A stretch of DNA of 50,643 bases. Origin: CAJWPI01 sp964635015 (GTDB lineage: Bacteria; Pseudomonadota; Gammaproteobacteria; Magnimaribacterales; Magnimaribacteraceae). Below, piece after piece: positions 16,441 through 25,798 of the stretch; the first letter of the stretch is position 1; the number at the start of each line of letters is the position of its first letter. The notes under the pieces were generated by a model. It was not told where the DNA came from. It saw only the letters and a program-made list of their open reading frames with translations, and searched no databases. Position numbers and translations under genes: made by a program. The stretch covers positions 1-50,643 of the forward strand of contig CAZWMS010000007.1 in the NCBI GenBank assembly GCA_964635015.1, written 5' to 3'.

Positions 16441-17559
16441 ATGGACCTAGAATTTAATCAAGACCAGGAGATTCTTAGGAATTCTGTCAGTGGAATGTGT
16501 TCTCAATTTGCTGATCTTAAATCCTTAAGAGAAATTGAAGGGAAAGAGCCTGGTTATTCTACAGAATTCTGGAATCAATTAATTAATTTAGGAATAACGG
16601 GTACTTGTATACCAGAAAAGTATACAGGGCTTGATATGGATTTACTTGATACATGTATTATTTATGAAGAATTTGGGAAGAACTTAGTTTTCTCTCCTCA
16701 TTTTGTAAGTTGTTTTTTGGGGGCAAGTCTTATAGCAAAACTTGGGACAGAAAAACAAAAAAAAACTTTTTTACCTTCTTTGGTAAACGGTAAGATTATT
16801 TTGACAGTAGCTTGGTTAGAGGAAGGTTCTAGTTTTCATAAGAGGGGTATAAATATTTCACCAAAACAAAAGAAAGAACAAATTGTGCTTAATGGAAAAA
16901 AACAAATGGTTCCCTATTTTTCTGTATCACAATATGTAATAGTTTTGTGTAAAGAAAAAAATGGATTTATTTCATCTTATTTAGTGAATTCTAACGCAAA
17001 GGGTATAAGTTCTAGATATCAACCTAATCATGTTGGAGAAAATCTTCATGAAGTAAATTTCAAAGATGTTTCTATTAAAGAAGAAATGATTTTAGGAAAT
17101 GGAAAAGACATTTGGCCACAATGGAAAGATGTCGTCGATGATGCTCTTGTTTTAATTGGAGCTCAAGCTTCAGGAGGAGCTGAAAAAGCTTTATCCTTAG
17201 CAGTTCAATATTCAAAAGAAAGAGAAGCTTTTGGGCAACCCATAGGAGGCTTCCAATCAATAGCTCATTATTTAGCAGATGCTCTAGTAGAAGTAGAAGC
17301 TAGTAAATTATTATGTTACGAAGCTGCATGGGCTAAACAGAATGGAAAAGAGTTAAGACGCCTAGCTTCAATGGCAAAGATACAGAGTTGTGAAACTTTT
17401 AGAGCAGTTGCCTCAGTTACGATCCAAATTTATGGAGGATTAGGGTTTACATTAGAAGCTGATCCTCAGCTATTCTTTAGAAGAGCTAAACACCTTCAAA
17501 ACAGTCTTTGGGATTATTCCTATCTTCGAAACCAGCTATCTGAGGAGATATTAGGATAA
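16441..17559 (+). CDS. Acyl-CoA dehydrogenase, small partner-subunit type
   Basis: 372 residues, shorter than usual. The N-terminal domain is recognisable (EQEILRNSV-like helix, CIPEKYTGLDMDLLDTCIIYEEFGK), but the middle domain is divergent, without the S-E-P-x-x-G-S-D motif (it reads AWLEEGSSFHKRG). The C-terminus YGGLGFTLEADPQLFFRRAKHLQNSLWD is typical of ChsE2/FadE-type partner subunits. It likely complements the subunit at 14039-15226 across the regulator, analogous to heterotetrameric steroid acyl-CoA dehydrogenases. Stop and next start overlap by one base (TAATG). Confidence 0.83.
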   Translation: MDLEFNQDQEILRNSVSGMCSQFADLKSLREIEGKEPGYSTEFWNQLINLGITGTCIPEKYTGLDMDLLDTCIIYEEFGKNLVFSPHFVSCFLGASLIAKLGTEKQKKTFLPSLVNGKIILTVAWLEEGSSFHKRGINISPKQKKEQIVLNGKKQMVPYFSVSQYVIVLCKEKNGFISSYLVNSNAKGISSRYQPNHVGENLHEVNFKDVSIKEEMILGNGKDIWPQWKDVVDDALVLIGAQASGGAEKALSLAVQYSKEREAFGQPIGGFQSIAHYLADALVEVEASKLLCYEAAWAKQNGKELRRLASMAKIQSCETFRAVASVTIQIYGGLGFTLEADPQLFFRRAKHLQNSLWDYSYLRNQLSEEILG

Positions 17560-18455
17560 TGAAAATTCTTTCTGACAAGATAGCAATAGTTACCGGTGGG
17601 GCTAGAGGAATAGGAAGAGGTCACTGCCTCCACTTAGCTAAGTCCGGAGCCATAGTAGTTGTTAATGACATTGACAATGATGAAAGCAAAAAAGTAGTTA
17701 AGGAAATTCGATCTAAAGGAGGTATAGCTAATTTAGATTCTTCAGATATATCTTCAAGGAAAGGATCAGAGAACCTTATAAAAGGATGTATAGATAGATA
17801 TGGGACTGTTGATATTCTGGTAAATAATGCAGGTATTTTGAGAGATAGAACTTTCTTAAAAATGACGGATGAAGAATTTGACGATGTTTGGAAAATCCAT
17901 GTAAAAGGAACTTTTTGGTGCTCTCAAGCTGTATCTAATTTTATGAAAGAAAATAAGACAGGTGGATCAATAATAAATACTACTTCGGGTGCTCATTTTG
18001 GTAACTTTGGACAAACTAATTATTCTGCAGCTAAAGGGGCTATTGCATCTATGACTTACACTCTGGCCATTGAATTAGCAAAGTATGGAATTAGAGTAAA
18101 TGCTATAGGTCCTACAGGCACAACTAGAATGTCTGATACATTTAATAAAAGTTCCAATGCTGAAGGAAGAGCAATTTCCTTTATAGATCCTACTTTAAAT
18201 GGGCCTCTAGTAGTCTTTCTTTGTAGTGAGAAAGCGGTTTCCATAAGTGGTCAGGTATTTGGATGTGGTGGAAATCGTTTAGCTCTCATGGTTCAACCGC
18301 ACTACGGAAAAACTCTTGAAAAGGAAGGAGGATGGTCAGTAGAAGATATAGAAAAAAGTTTATTGAAAGAATTAGCGCCAGAATTTGGCCCCCTTGGCAT
18401 GTTGTCTTTACCCTATCCTTTCTCAGATGGGGTCAAAATATCCAGCAATGAATAA
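17559..18455 (+). CDS. SDR dehydrogenase of the MFE-2 / 17-beta-HSD type 4-like class
   Basis: 298 residues. Motifs: TGGARGIGRGH cofactor loop, NNAGILRDRTFLKMTDEEFDDVW and GNFGQTNYSAAKG. The ILRDR and GNFGQxNY combination is characteristic of the dehydrogenase domain of peroxisomal multifunctional enzyme 2, which oxidises 3-hydroxyacyl-CoA. The C-terminal extension of about 45 residues matches that class. It is translationally coupled to the preceding acyl-CoA dehydrogenase. A close relative lies at 42218-43126. The likely step is oxidation of a beta-hydroxyacyl-CoA side-chain intermediate. Confidence 0.85.
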   Translation: MKILSDKIAIVTGGARGIGRGHCLHLAKSGAIVVVNDIDNDESKKVVKEIRSKGGIANLDSSDISSRKGSENLIKGCIDRYGTVDILVNNAGILRDRTFLKMTDEEFDDVWKIHVKGTFWCSQAVSNFMKENKTGGSIINTTSGAHFGNFGQTNYSAAKGAIASMTYTLAIELAKYGIRVNAIGPTGTTRMSDTFNKSSNAEGRAISFIDPTLNGPLVVFLCSEKAVSISGQVFGCGGNRLALMVQPHYGKTLEKEGGWSVEDIEKSLLKELAPEFGPLGMLSLPYPFSDGVKISSNE

Positions 18456-18474
18456 AGTATAAAAGAGAGGAAAT

Positions 18475-19263
18475 ATGAGTTTTACTACAGTTAAATATGA
18501 AGTCTTAAATAAGGTTGCAATTATCACACTAGATAGGCTTGAACAGCATAATGCAGTTAATAGTGTTATGTCTAAAGAGCTTCCCAAGGCGTGGAAGACC
18601 TTTAAAGAGGATTCTTCTGTGGTAGTGGCGATTATTACAGGTTCAGGTGAAAAAGCATTTTGTACTGGAGCTGATCTAACCGATTTACCAGATATGAATG
18701 ATGAGCCTGGGAAAGCATCTTTAGATTCAATAAAATGGACTTCTTTACAGAATGATGTATGGAAGCCAGTAATATGTGCAGTAAATGGGATGACTTGTGG
18801 AGGTGGGCTACATTTCATAGCTGATAGCGATATAATTATTGCTTCTGATAATGCTACCTTCTTTGACACTCACGTCAAAGTTGGACTTGTAGCAGGTTTA
18901 GAACCTGTTGGTCTTAGCAGGAAAATGCCCTTAGAAGCAGTCTTACGTATGGCAATGGTTGGGGGAGGTGAAAGAATGCAAGCGGAAAAAGCTTTGGCCT
19001 TAGGTATGATTGGAGAGATAACCCCTCACAATCTACTCATGGAAAGAGCTAAGGAAGTAGCTGATATGATAAAAGTACACTCACCTTCCGCTTTAGCTAG
19101 AACAAAGAAGGCAATTTGGCATTCCAAAGAGAAAGGTTTAAAGGAATCTCTTGACTATGCTTGGGATATGATATCTGAACAAAATGTTCATCCTGATTTT
19201 GAAGAAGGAGGAAAAGCATTTATCGAAAGAAGGCAACCTAAATGGGAGCCAATAGATTTTTAA
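18475..19263 (+). CDS. Enoyl-CoA hydratase/isomerase-family protein (atypical active site)
   Basis: 262 residues with crotonase motifs AFCTGADLTD and NGMTCGGGLHFIA. Both classical glutamates are replaced by histidines: H113 in GGGLHF and H133 in DTHVKVG. The DTHVKVGLVAG variant resembles the crotonase at 7581. Ribosome site AAGAGAGGAA. It is 7 bases ahead of a second crotonase, and the pair precedes the extradiol dioxygenase. It may act on a cyclic CoA intermediate, not a plain enoyl-CoA; this is inference from the residue changes and context. Confidence 0.85.
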   Translation: MSFTTVKYEVLNKVAIITLDRLEQHNAVNSVMSKELPKAWKTFKEDSSVVVAIITGSGEKAFCTGADLTDLPDMNDEPGKASLDSIKWTSLQNDVWKPVICAVNGMTCGGGLHFIADSDIIIASDNATFFDTHVKVGLVAGLEPVGLSRKMPLEAVLRMAMVGGGERMQAEKALALGMIGEITPHNLLMERAKEVADMIKVHSPSALARTKKAIWHSKEKGLKESLDYAWDMISEQNVHPDFEEGGKAFIERRQPKWEPIDF

Positions 19264-19270
19264 TCCTCTT

Positions 19271-19990
19271 ATGACTTATTCAGAAATAAAACATGTGATT
19301 AATAATCGCAAATCTATGATTACGCTTAATAGGCCCTCTAGACTCAATGCATATACTCCTGATATGGGTGATGAAATTATCGCTGCCTTTAGAGAAGATG
19401 TGATAGATAGTAATGTAGATGTGATTATTCTTAAAGCTTCTGGAAAGGGTTTTTGTGCCGGAGCTGATAAAGATTTTCTGTTGGGAAACAAAGTAAGCAA
19501 AAAAGGCATTAAATTAGGAAAAGATGAATTCATAACTTCGTTTGTAAGAGAACTTTCAAAATGCCCTAAACCTTTAGTAGCCGTTGTCAACGGCGTAGCT
19601 GTTGGTATTGGAGTAACCATGATCCTCCCCTTTGATATTAGAATTGCTAGTGCAGAAGCTTCTTTTAGCTTCCCTTTTACAAAATTGGGTATTTTACCTG
19701 GTCTAGGCAGTAGTTATTACCTCCCTGCTTTAGTAGGAGCCTCAAAAGCTAAAGAATTAGTCTTAACTGGTAGTACTATAGATGCTCACGAAGCTCTTAG
19801 GATTGGTTTAGTCAACAAGGTTGTGGCTTCTAAAGATTTGGTAAGTACTTTAGATTCAATCTCAAAAGAAATAAGTGCAAGTAACCAAAAAATAATATCT
19901 TTAGCCAAAGAGATGTTTAATGATTTAGATACAAATTTGGATGTAGCAATACAAAGGGAAAAAGAATTTATTAAAGATGCATTAAAATGA
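19271..19990 (+). CDS. Enoyl-CoA hydratase/isomerase-family protein (third, most divergent)
   Basis: 239 residues. Crotonase marks GFCAGADKDFL and NGVAVGIGVTMILPFDIRIAS are clear. Classical glutamate positions hold T116 and F136 (SFPFTKLGILPGLGS), so it resembles delta3-delta2-enoyl-CoA isomerase or lyase branches more than hydratases. It ends 15 bases ahead of the dioxygenase start and shares its operon. No downstream helical extension is missing, although the protein is about 20 residues shorter than the other two crotonases here. Confidence 0.82.
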   Translation: MTYSEIKHVINNRKSMITLNRPSRLNAYTPDMGDEIIAAFREDVIDSNVDVIILKASGKGFCAGADKDFLLGNKVSKKGIKLGKDEFITSFVRELSKCPKPLVAVVNGVAVGIGVTMILPFDIRIASAEASFSFPFTKLGILPGLGSSYYLPALVGASKAKELVLTGSTIDAHEALRIGLVNKVVASKDLVSTLDSISKEISASNQKIISLAKEMFNDLDTNLDVAIQREKEFIKDALK

Positions 19991-20005
19991 ACATAGGAGA
20001 AAAGC

Positions 20006-20974
20006 ATGGAGATTAAGTCATTAGGGTATTTAGGTATTAACTCCAAAGACCCCTTATCTTGGTTAAAGTTTTCTACTGAGATAGTAGGCATGATGCCTGC
20101 AAGAGCAGTCCCAGGAGAAAGTTGGGGTATGCCTACAGACCCAGATTTTAAAATTGTTAGTGGTGGAAAGGGCATTGCTGACGATGGTTCTGTTTATCTT
20201 AAATTAGATAAGCATCAGTGGCGCATTGGAGTGCATCCTTCTGAAGAGGAAGGCATATCTTATATAGGTTTTGAAGTTGAGAGTGAAACTAAGTTAATAC
20301 AGGCCATGGAAAATTTGAAAACTCAAAATATAAAAGTTACTAGAGGGTCTGACGAAGAAGCTAATGCACGAGCAGTTACTGGATTAGCAATATTACAAGA
20401 CCCTACAGGAAATCAAGTAGAGCTTTTTTATGAACCCACTATAGATTATAAGTTCTCTTCACCAATCTCAGGTCAGCATTTTGTTGCTGATCGATTAGGT
20501 TTGGGGCATGTAATGATATTTGCTGCAGATTTAATCAAAACCTATGATTTTTATACAAAGACATTAGGTTTTAAGCTAAGTGACTACATTAGCTATATGG
20601 GAGGAGACGGCGCTTGGTTTGTAAGATGTAATCCAAGGCATCACAGTGTCGCTTTAGCCAGGTATGGAGATGTTAATGGGGTTCATCATATTATGTTTGA
20701 ACTGAATACTATCGATGATGTTGGCAAAGCTTTTGATAGAGCTCAATCAGCGGGCATAGAAATATCTGCTACTATTGGAAGACACGTAAATGATGGAGCT
20801 TTCAGTTTTTATATGAAAGGTCCTAATGGTTGGGATGTAGAGATTGGAGCAGAGGTAATAAAGATTACTGATGATAATTTGTGGACTCCTAATCAGTTTG
20901 TAGAAGGAGATACTTGGGGTCATCATGGAATTATGCAATCTGTTGAAGAAGTGAGTTTAGACCAAAAGAAATAA
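20006..20974 (+). CDS. Type I extradiol ring-cleavage dioxygenase (BphC/HsaC family)
   Basis: 322 residues made of two vicinal-oxygen-chelate modules, the standard size of BphC/HsaC/TesB enzymes. The C-terminal module has all expected residues: metal ligands H168 (GLGH), H227/H228 (GVHHIMFE) and E279 (GWDVEIGAE), and catalytic H213 (RHHS), H260 (GRHVND) and Y269. It should cleave a catechol next to its two hydroxyls using Fe(II) and O2. In steroid degraders this enzyme opens ring A of the aromatised secosteroid. Ribosome site AGGAGAAAAG. This is the strongest single sign that an aromatic or aromatised ring is degraded by this cluster. Confidence 0.93.
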   Translation: MEIKSLGYLGINSKDPLSWLKFSTEIVGMMPARAVPGESWGMPTDPDFKIVSGGKGIADDGSVYLKLDKHQWRIGVHPSEEEGISYIGFEVESETKLIQAMENLKTQNIKVTRGSDEEANARAVTGLAILQDPTGNQVELFYEPTIDYKFSSPISGQHFVADRLGLGHVMIFAADLIKTYDFYTKTLGFKLSDYISYMGGDGAWFVRCNPRHHSVALARYGDVNGVHHIMFELNTIDDVGKAFDRAQSAGIEISATIGRHVNDGAFSFYMKGPNGWDVEIGAEVIKITDDNLWTPNQFVEGDTWGHHGIMQSVEEVSLDQKK

Positions 20975-20989
20975 TTTGATAGCAATAAT

Positions 20990-21409
20990 ATGGTTAAGGT
21001 AAATTTAAGAAATGGCGCTTTAGATTTAGGTATAGTCACTAATAATATAGATAAAATGCTTACTTTCTACTCAGAAACTTTAGGATTTGAGAAAGTAGGT
21101 GAAGTTCCTTTTCCAGGTTTAGGGGTTGTGAATAAATTAGATTGTGGAAAGTGTCAAATTAAGATTTTAGCTCTAGAAAAACCCCCTAATAACGAAAATA
21201 TTAAAGGTGATTTTACAGCTTCATCAGGATTTCGTTATTGCACAATGAATTTAACTAATTTAAAGGAAGTGGTGAATTCTTGTATAACCTCTAATCAAAA
21301 GGTTGTAAATGAGCCTATGGAAATAAGATCTAATGTTTGGGTTGCTATAATACAGGATCCGGATGGAAACCTTATTGAATTAATGCAAGACGGAACCATT
21401 GATGAGTAA
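20990..21409 (+). CDS. Small VOC-family (glyoxalase-like) protein
   Basis: 139 residues forming one vicinal-oxygen-chelate unit: LDLGIVTNNIDKMLTFYSETLGFEKV at the start and VAIIQDPDGNLIELMQ at the end. Metal-ligand positions are incomplete (Asp instead of His in the first strand), although the final Glu is present. It follows the dioxygenase by 15 bases and overlaps the next gene by 8 bases. It may be an isomerase or epimerase, or bind a pathway intermediate; function is not readable. Confidence 0.75.
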   Translation: MVKVNLRNGALDLGIVTNNIDKMLTFYSETLGFEKVGEVPFPGLGVVNKLDCGKCQIKILALEKPPNNENIKGDFTASSGFRYCTMNLTNLKEVVNSCITSNQKVVNEPMEIRSNVWVAIIQDPDGNLIELMQDGTIDE

Positions 21410-24400
21410 AGTAAACAAAGATTATCAGTTACAAGATAAATACCTTCTTGAATCAGGAAGAATCTTTTTAACGGGTACCCAAGCTCTTGTCAGATTACCT
21501 CTTATGCAGAGACAAAAAGACTTGTTGGAAGGACTAAATACAGCTGGTTATATCTCTGGTTATACAGGTTCTCCTTTAGGAGGTTATGATCATGCATTAA
21601 ACCAAGCATCAGATTTACTTAAAGACAATCATATAGTTTTTCAACCTGGGATAAATGAAGATATGGCTGCTACTGCTGTACATGGTTCCCAGCAATCTAA
21701 CCTAATTGATAATCCAAAATATGATGGAGTTTTTAGTGTTTGGTATGGAAAGGGTCCTGGAGTAGATAGATCTGGAGATGCGCTTAAACATGGTAACTAT
21801 GCAGGCACTTCCAAGCATGGGGGAGTATTAGTACTTGCTGGTGATGATCATGGAGCAAAATCTTCTACTACATCTCATCAAAGCGATCATGCTTTTATCC
21901 ACTACGGGATACCCACATTAAATCCTGCTACTGTTCAGGATTATTTAGACTTCGGAATGTATGGTTGGGCAATGTCTAGATATTCTAGTTGTTGGATAGG
22001 AATAAAATGTGTTACTGACACTGTTGAAAGTGGATCTTCAGTTGATATTAGCCAAGATAGACTTCAAATTAAGATTCCTACAGACTTTTCTTTTCCCGAC
22101 GAAAATTATCATATCCAGTGGGGTTTTGCACCAGCTGCTTCTGAAGTTCGTCTTTTTCAGATTCGTTTGCCAGCAGTAGAAGCTTTTGTTAGAAATAATA
22201 ATATCGACAAAGTCATCTTGCCGAGTACTAAAGGACTTGCAATAGTAACCACTGGGAAGGCTTATCTTGATGTTAGACAAGCTTTAGAAGAGTTAGGACT
22301 GGATGAGAAAAAATCTCAAGAGAAGGGTATCTCCTTATATAAAGTAGGAATGACTTGGCCTCTTGAGCCTTCTAAAATTACTCAGTTCCTTGAAGGACAT
22401 GAAGAGGTATTAGTAGTAGAGGAAAAGAGGCCAATAATTGAAGACCAACTGGCTAAAATTTTATTCAATAAAACCCTAAGACCCCGCTTAGTAGGAAAAA
22501 ATGATGAAAAAGGAAATATCTTATTACCAAGCGATGGAGAATTGTCTCCAAGTTTGGTAGCTCTAACTATAGGCAATAGATTATTAAGATTAAAACAAGA
22601 TACTAAATTAGAAGAAAAACTTACTTCAGTTCAAAATTTTCTGGATGGATTAAATTCTTCAGGAGGGTCTGATTTAATACGACTTCCCGGTTTTTGTGCA
22701 GGTTGTCCGCATAACACTTCCACAAAAATACCCGAAGGAAGTATTGCTTTTGGAGGAATTGGTTGTCATGGAATGGCTACTTTCTTGCCTGAAAGAAAAA
22801 CCCTTACCCTGTGTCAGATGGGAGGAGAGGGTGTGATGTGGACTGGTATAGCTCCATTTACTGAAACTAACCACTTATTCCAAAACTTGGGTGATGGAAC
22901 TTATTATCATTCAGGTATATTGGCTTTAAGATCAGCTGTAGCTTCTGGCGCAAATATTACTTATAAGATTCTAGTAAATGATGCTATTGCTATGACTGGA
23001 GGACAAGAAATAACTGGAAAAGCTAAAGTGGATGAACTTAGTTGGCAGGTTTACTCTGAAGGTGCAAAAAAAATAGCAGTTGTTTCTGATTATCCCGAGA
23101 AATATCCATCTTCCAGCAAATTTGCTCCTGGAGTAACTGTCCATCATAGAGATGAAATGGATATGATCCAGACCGAATTCAGAGAATGTGAAGGGGTTTC
23201 AGTTATTATCTATGATCAGTATTGTGCTACAGAGCTAAGAAGAAAAAGAAAGAGAGGTTTAGCTGAGGAACCAGAAGAAAAAATCTTGATTAATCCTCTT
23301 GTATGTGAGGGTTGTGGAGATTGTAGTTATCAATCTAATTGTATAGCTATAGAACCCCTCGAAACCAATTTAGGTAGAAAGAGGCAAATCAATCAATCTT
23401 CTTGTAATAAAGATTTTTCTTGTGTTAAAGGATATTGTCCGAGTTTTGTTACCGTTAAGGGAGGTTCACTAAGAAGGAAAGCTGAAGAAAATAATAATAA
23501 ACAAAGAAAAAAGGGGACAAACCAATTTATAGACAATCTCCCTAAGCCAGAAACTATTAATTCAGAAAATCCCTACAATATTCTTATAACGGGTATTGGA
23601 GGTACAGGGGTAATTACTCTAGGAGCTTTACTTGGCACAGCTGCCCATTTAGAGGGAAAAGGCTCTTCTACTTTAGATGTTGCAGGTTTAGCTCAAAGAA
23701 ATGGGCCTGTAACAAGTCATTTAAGAGTAGCAGATAATCCTGAAGATCTTCATGCGACTAGGATAGCTTCTGGAACAGCAGACCTAATACTCGGTTGTGA
23801 TATTGTTGTTACAACAGGCATAGAAGCTATGTCAAAAATTAATCCCAAGAAGACAAATATCATTGTAAATAGTCATGTTGCTCCTACAAGCTCTTTCGCC
23901 TCAAATCCTAATTTAGATTTATCTGCAGCAAGAATGAAGAAGTCATTAAAGGAGTCTTCTTCAGGTGAATTAGTAGATTTTGTTGAAGCATCAAGGTTAG
24001 CTACTGCCTTGATGGGAAACTCCATTGCAGCTAACTTATTTTTAGTTGGTTACGCATTGCAAAAAGGCCTTTTGCCTATTTCTATAGAAGCTATAGATAG
24101 AGCTATTGAGTTGAATCAAGTTGCAGTTGAAATGAATAAACAAAGCTTATCTTGGGGAAGAATGGCCGCAGTTGATATAAAGTATGTGAAAGAAAAAGCT
24201 TTGCCGGAAAAAGAGCTTGAAGAAACAGAAAAAGTTGGACTTCAAGAAATAATACATCATCGAATGGAATTCTTAGAAAGTTATCAAGACAAGAAATACT
24301 CGCTAAAATATGAACAATTGGTGAGAAAAGTAGAGGAAAGAGAAAAAGAAATAGTAGAAGAACAATTTCTCTCTGAGGCTGTCGCAAAGTATTATTTTAA

Positions 24401-24914
24401 ACTTCTAGCTTATAAGGATGAATTCGAAGTAGCTAGATTACATACAAGTAAGGAATTTAAAGATTTTCTTAAAGAACAGCTTGAAGGAGAGTATAAAGTA
24501 GAATATAGCTTGGCTCCTCCTGTCTTTGGAGGAAGAGATGCTAAGACAGGTAGATATCCTAAAAGAAGACTGCCTTCTTCTTTCTATTACTTTTTTAACA
24601 TTTTGAAACATTTCAAGTTTTTAAGAGGCACTCCATTTAACTTGTTTGGCTGGAGTAATCATAGAAAGTTAGAGCGCAAATTAATTATTGACTATGAAGA
24701 GAGTGTTTTGAAACTATTAAAAACTTTAAGTCCTAATAATTATCAGATAGCCGTAGAGATTGCATCTATTCCAGAATTAATTAGAGGCTACGATGTAGTT
24801 AAGGAACAAAATTTGGAAGGGGCCTTAACAAGACAAGAAGAGCTGTTTAAACAATATGAAGCTGATTTTGTTACTATGAAAGAGATAAAAGAAAAAATAG
24901 TAGTTTCTAATTAA
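21402..24914 (+). CDS. Three-domain indolepyruvate:ferredoxin oxidoreductase-family protein
   Basis: 1170 residues. The ATG at 21402 is preferred to the TTG three bases earlier; it overlaps the VOC stop. Domain order: thiamine-pyrophosphate pyrimidine-binding domain (GYTGSPLGGYD, about 45-55), TPP-binding core (CAGCPHN and GGIGCHGM near 430-460, then GGEGVMW), a cysteine-rich iron-sulfur segment (CEGCGDC near 635), a gamma domain (ITGIGGTGVITLG near 725) and a C-terminal DUF6537-like domain. Such fused aerobic enzymes decarboxylate 2-oxoacids (aryl- or branched-chain pyruvates) to acyl-CoA with ferredoxin. Its place between a ring-cleavage dioxygenase and the meta-cleavage hydrolase suggests it converts a 2-oxoacid product of the pathway. 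Whether it is dedicated to this pathway is uncertain. Confidence 0.88.
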   Translation: MSKVNKDYQLQDKYLLESGRIFLTGTQALVRLPLMQRQKDLLEGLNTAGYISGYTGSPLGGYDHALNQASDLLKDNHIVFQPGINEDMAATAVHGSQQSNLIDNPKYDGVFSVWYGKGPGVDRSGDALKHGNYAGTSKHGGVLVLAGDDHGAKSSTTSHQSDHAFIHYGIPTLNPATVQDYLDFGMYGWAMSRYSSCWIGIKCVTDTVESGSSVDISQDRLQIKIPTDFSFPDENYHIQWGFAPAASEVRLFQIRLPAVEAFVRNNNIDKVILPSTKGLAIVTTGKAYLDVRQALEELGLDEKKSQEKGISLYKVGMTWPLEPSKITQFLEGHEEVLVVEEKRPIIEDQLAKILFNKTLRPRLVGKNDEKGNILLPSDGELSPSLVALTIGNRLLRLKQDTKLEEKLTSVQNFLDGLNSSGGSDLIRLPGFCAGCPHNTSTKIPEGSIAFGGIGCHGMATFLPERKTLTLCQMGGEGVMWTGIAPFTETNHLFQNLGDGTYYHSGILALRSAVASGANITYKILVNDAIAMTGGQEITGKAKVDELSWQVYSEGAKKIAVVSDYPEKYPSSSKFAPGVTVHHRDEMDMIQTEFRECEGVSVIIYDQYCATELRRKRKRGLAEEPEEKILINPLVCEGCGDCSYQSNCIAIEPLETNLGRKRQINQSSCNKDFSCVKGYCPSFVTVKGGSLRRKAEENNNKQRKKGTNQFIDNLPKPETINSENPYNILITGIGGTGVITLGALLGTAAHLEGKGSSTLDVAGLAQRNGPVTSHLRVADNPEDLHATRIASGTADLILGCDIVVTTGIEAMSKINPKKTNIIVNSHVAPTSSFASNPNLDLSAARMKKSLKESSSGELVDFVEASRLATALMGNSIAANLFLVGYALQKGLLPISIEAIDRAIELNQVAVEMNKQSLSWGRMAAVDIKYVKEKALPEKELEETEKVGLQEIIHHRMEFLESYQDKKYSLKYEQLVRKVEEREKEIVEEQFLSEAVAKYYFKLLAYKDEFEVARLHTSKEFKDFLKEQLEGEYKVEYSLAPPVFGGRDAKTGRYPKRRLPSSFYYFFNILKHFKFLRGTPFNLFGWSNHRKLERKLIIDYEESVLKLLKTLSPNNYQIAVEIASIPELIRGYDVVKEQNLEGALTRQEELFKQYEADFVTMKEIKEKIVVSN

Positions 24915-24937
24915 AGTATTTAAATTTACATAAAAGA

Positions 24938-25783
24938 ATGAATAAAGATATTACTAGCCAATTTATAGATTTAGACCATGGAAAAATTCACTTTGTAGAA
25001 TCTGGAACAGGAGAAACTTTATTATTTCTTCATGGTTCTGGACCGGGTGTAACAGGATTAGCAAATTTTGAAAATTCAATTCCTACCTTCTCTTCATCAT
25101 TTCGTTGCTTAGTTATAGATTTACCTGGTTATGGGCAAAGTGATCCAATTGATGGAGACCCTATAGCTTCTTCGGTGGAGTGCATAATTGAATTTCTTAA
25201 AAAAATGGATGTTCCGAAGACTCATTTGATAGGGAATTCATTTGGAGCCATTTTAGGTGGCCTCATATCAGCCTATCATCAAGATAAAGTGAATCGTTTT
25301 ATATCTATAGGAGGACTAGGTACCAATATATTTTCACCTTTTCCAGGGGAAGGAATTTCTTTACTTTCAGCATTTGTTGAAGATCCAACAAAAGATAGGT
25401 TAAAGCAGTGGCTTGAATCTATGGTTTTTAATAAAGATCTTATTGATGAAGAGATGATTGAATCACGGTATAAACAAGCTATTGATCCAGTTCAAATGGA
25501 AACAAGTAAAAAATTCTATGCCAAGACTAGTTTAGAGGCAATGGCTGAAAATTTTAGAGGTCCAGAAGCAACTAACCGAATAGCACATTTATCTTCTATT
25601 CAAGCCCCCACATTATTAACCTGGGGAAGAGATGACAGAGTTACTCCTTTAGATCAAATGTTAATTCCCATGAGACTAATTCCTAATTGTGAAGTTTTAA
25701 TATTACCTAAGTGTGGACACTGGTCTATGATTGAACAAAAAGAAGCTTTTGAGTCGTCAGTACTAGCTTTTTTAAAAAGATAG
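24938..25783 (+). CDS. Meta-cleavage-product (C-C bond) hydrolase, HsaD/BphD-like
   Basis: 281 residues of alpha/beta-hydrolase fold. The LHGSGPGVTGLANF oxyanion loop is the hallmark of C-C bond hydrolases of the BphD/HsaD group. The catalytic triad is readable: S101 in GNSFGA, D232 or D233 in WGRDDRVTPLD and H261 in CGHW. It should hydrolyse the yellow 2-hydroxy-6-oxo-dienoate formed by the extradiol dioxygenase encoded 4 kb upstream. Having both enzymes in one operon is strong evidence for a complete ring-opening step. No good ribosome site is visible. Confidence 0.9.
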   Translation: MNKDITSQFIDLDHGKIHFVESGTGETLLFLHGSGPGVTGLANFENSIPTFSSSFRCLVIDLPGYGQSDPIDGDPIASSVECIIEFLKKMDVPKTHLIGNSFGAILGGLISAYHQDKVNRFISIGGLGTNIFSPFPGEGISLLSAFVEDPTKDRLKQWLESMVFNKDLIDEEMIESRYKQAIDPVQMETSKKFYAKTSLEAMAENFRGPEATNRIAHLSSIQAPTLLTWGRDDRVTPLDQMLIPMRLIPNCEVLILPKCGHWSMIEQKEAFESSVLAFLKR

Positions 25784-25798
25784 ATAAGTTTATTTTTA

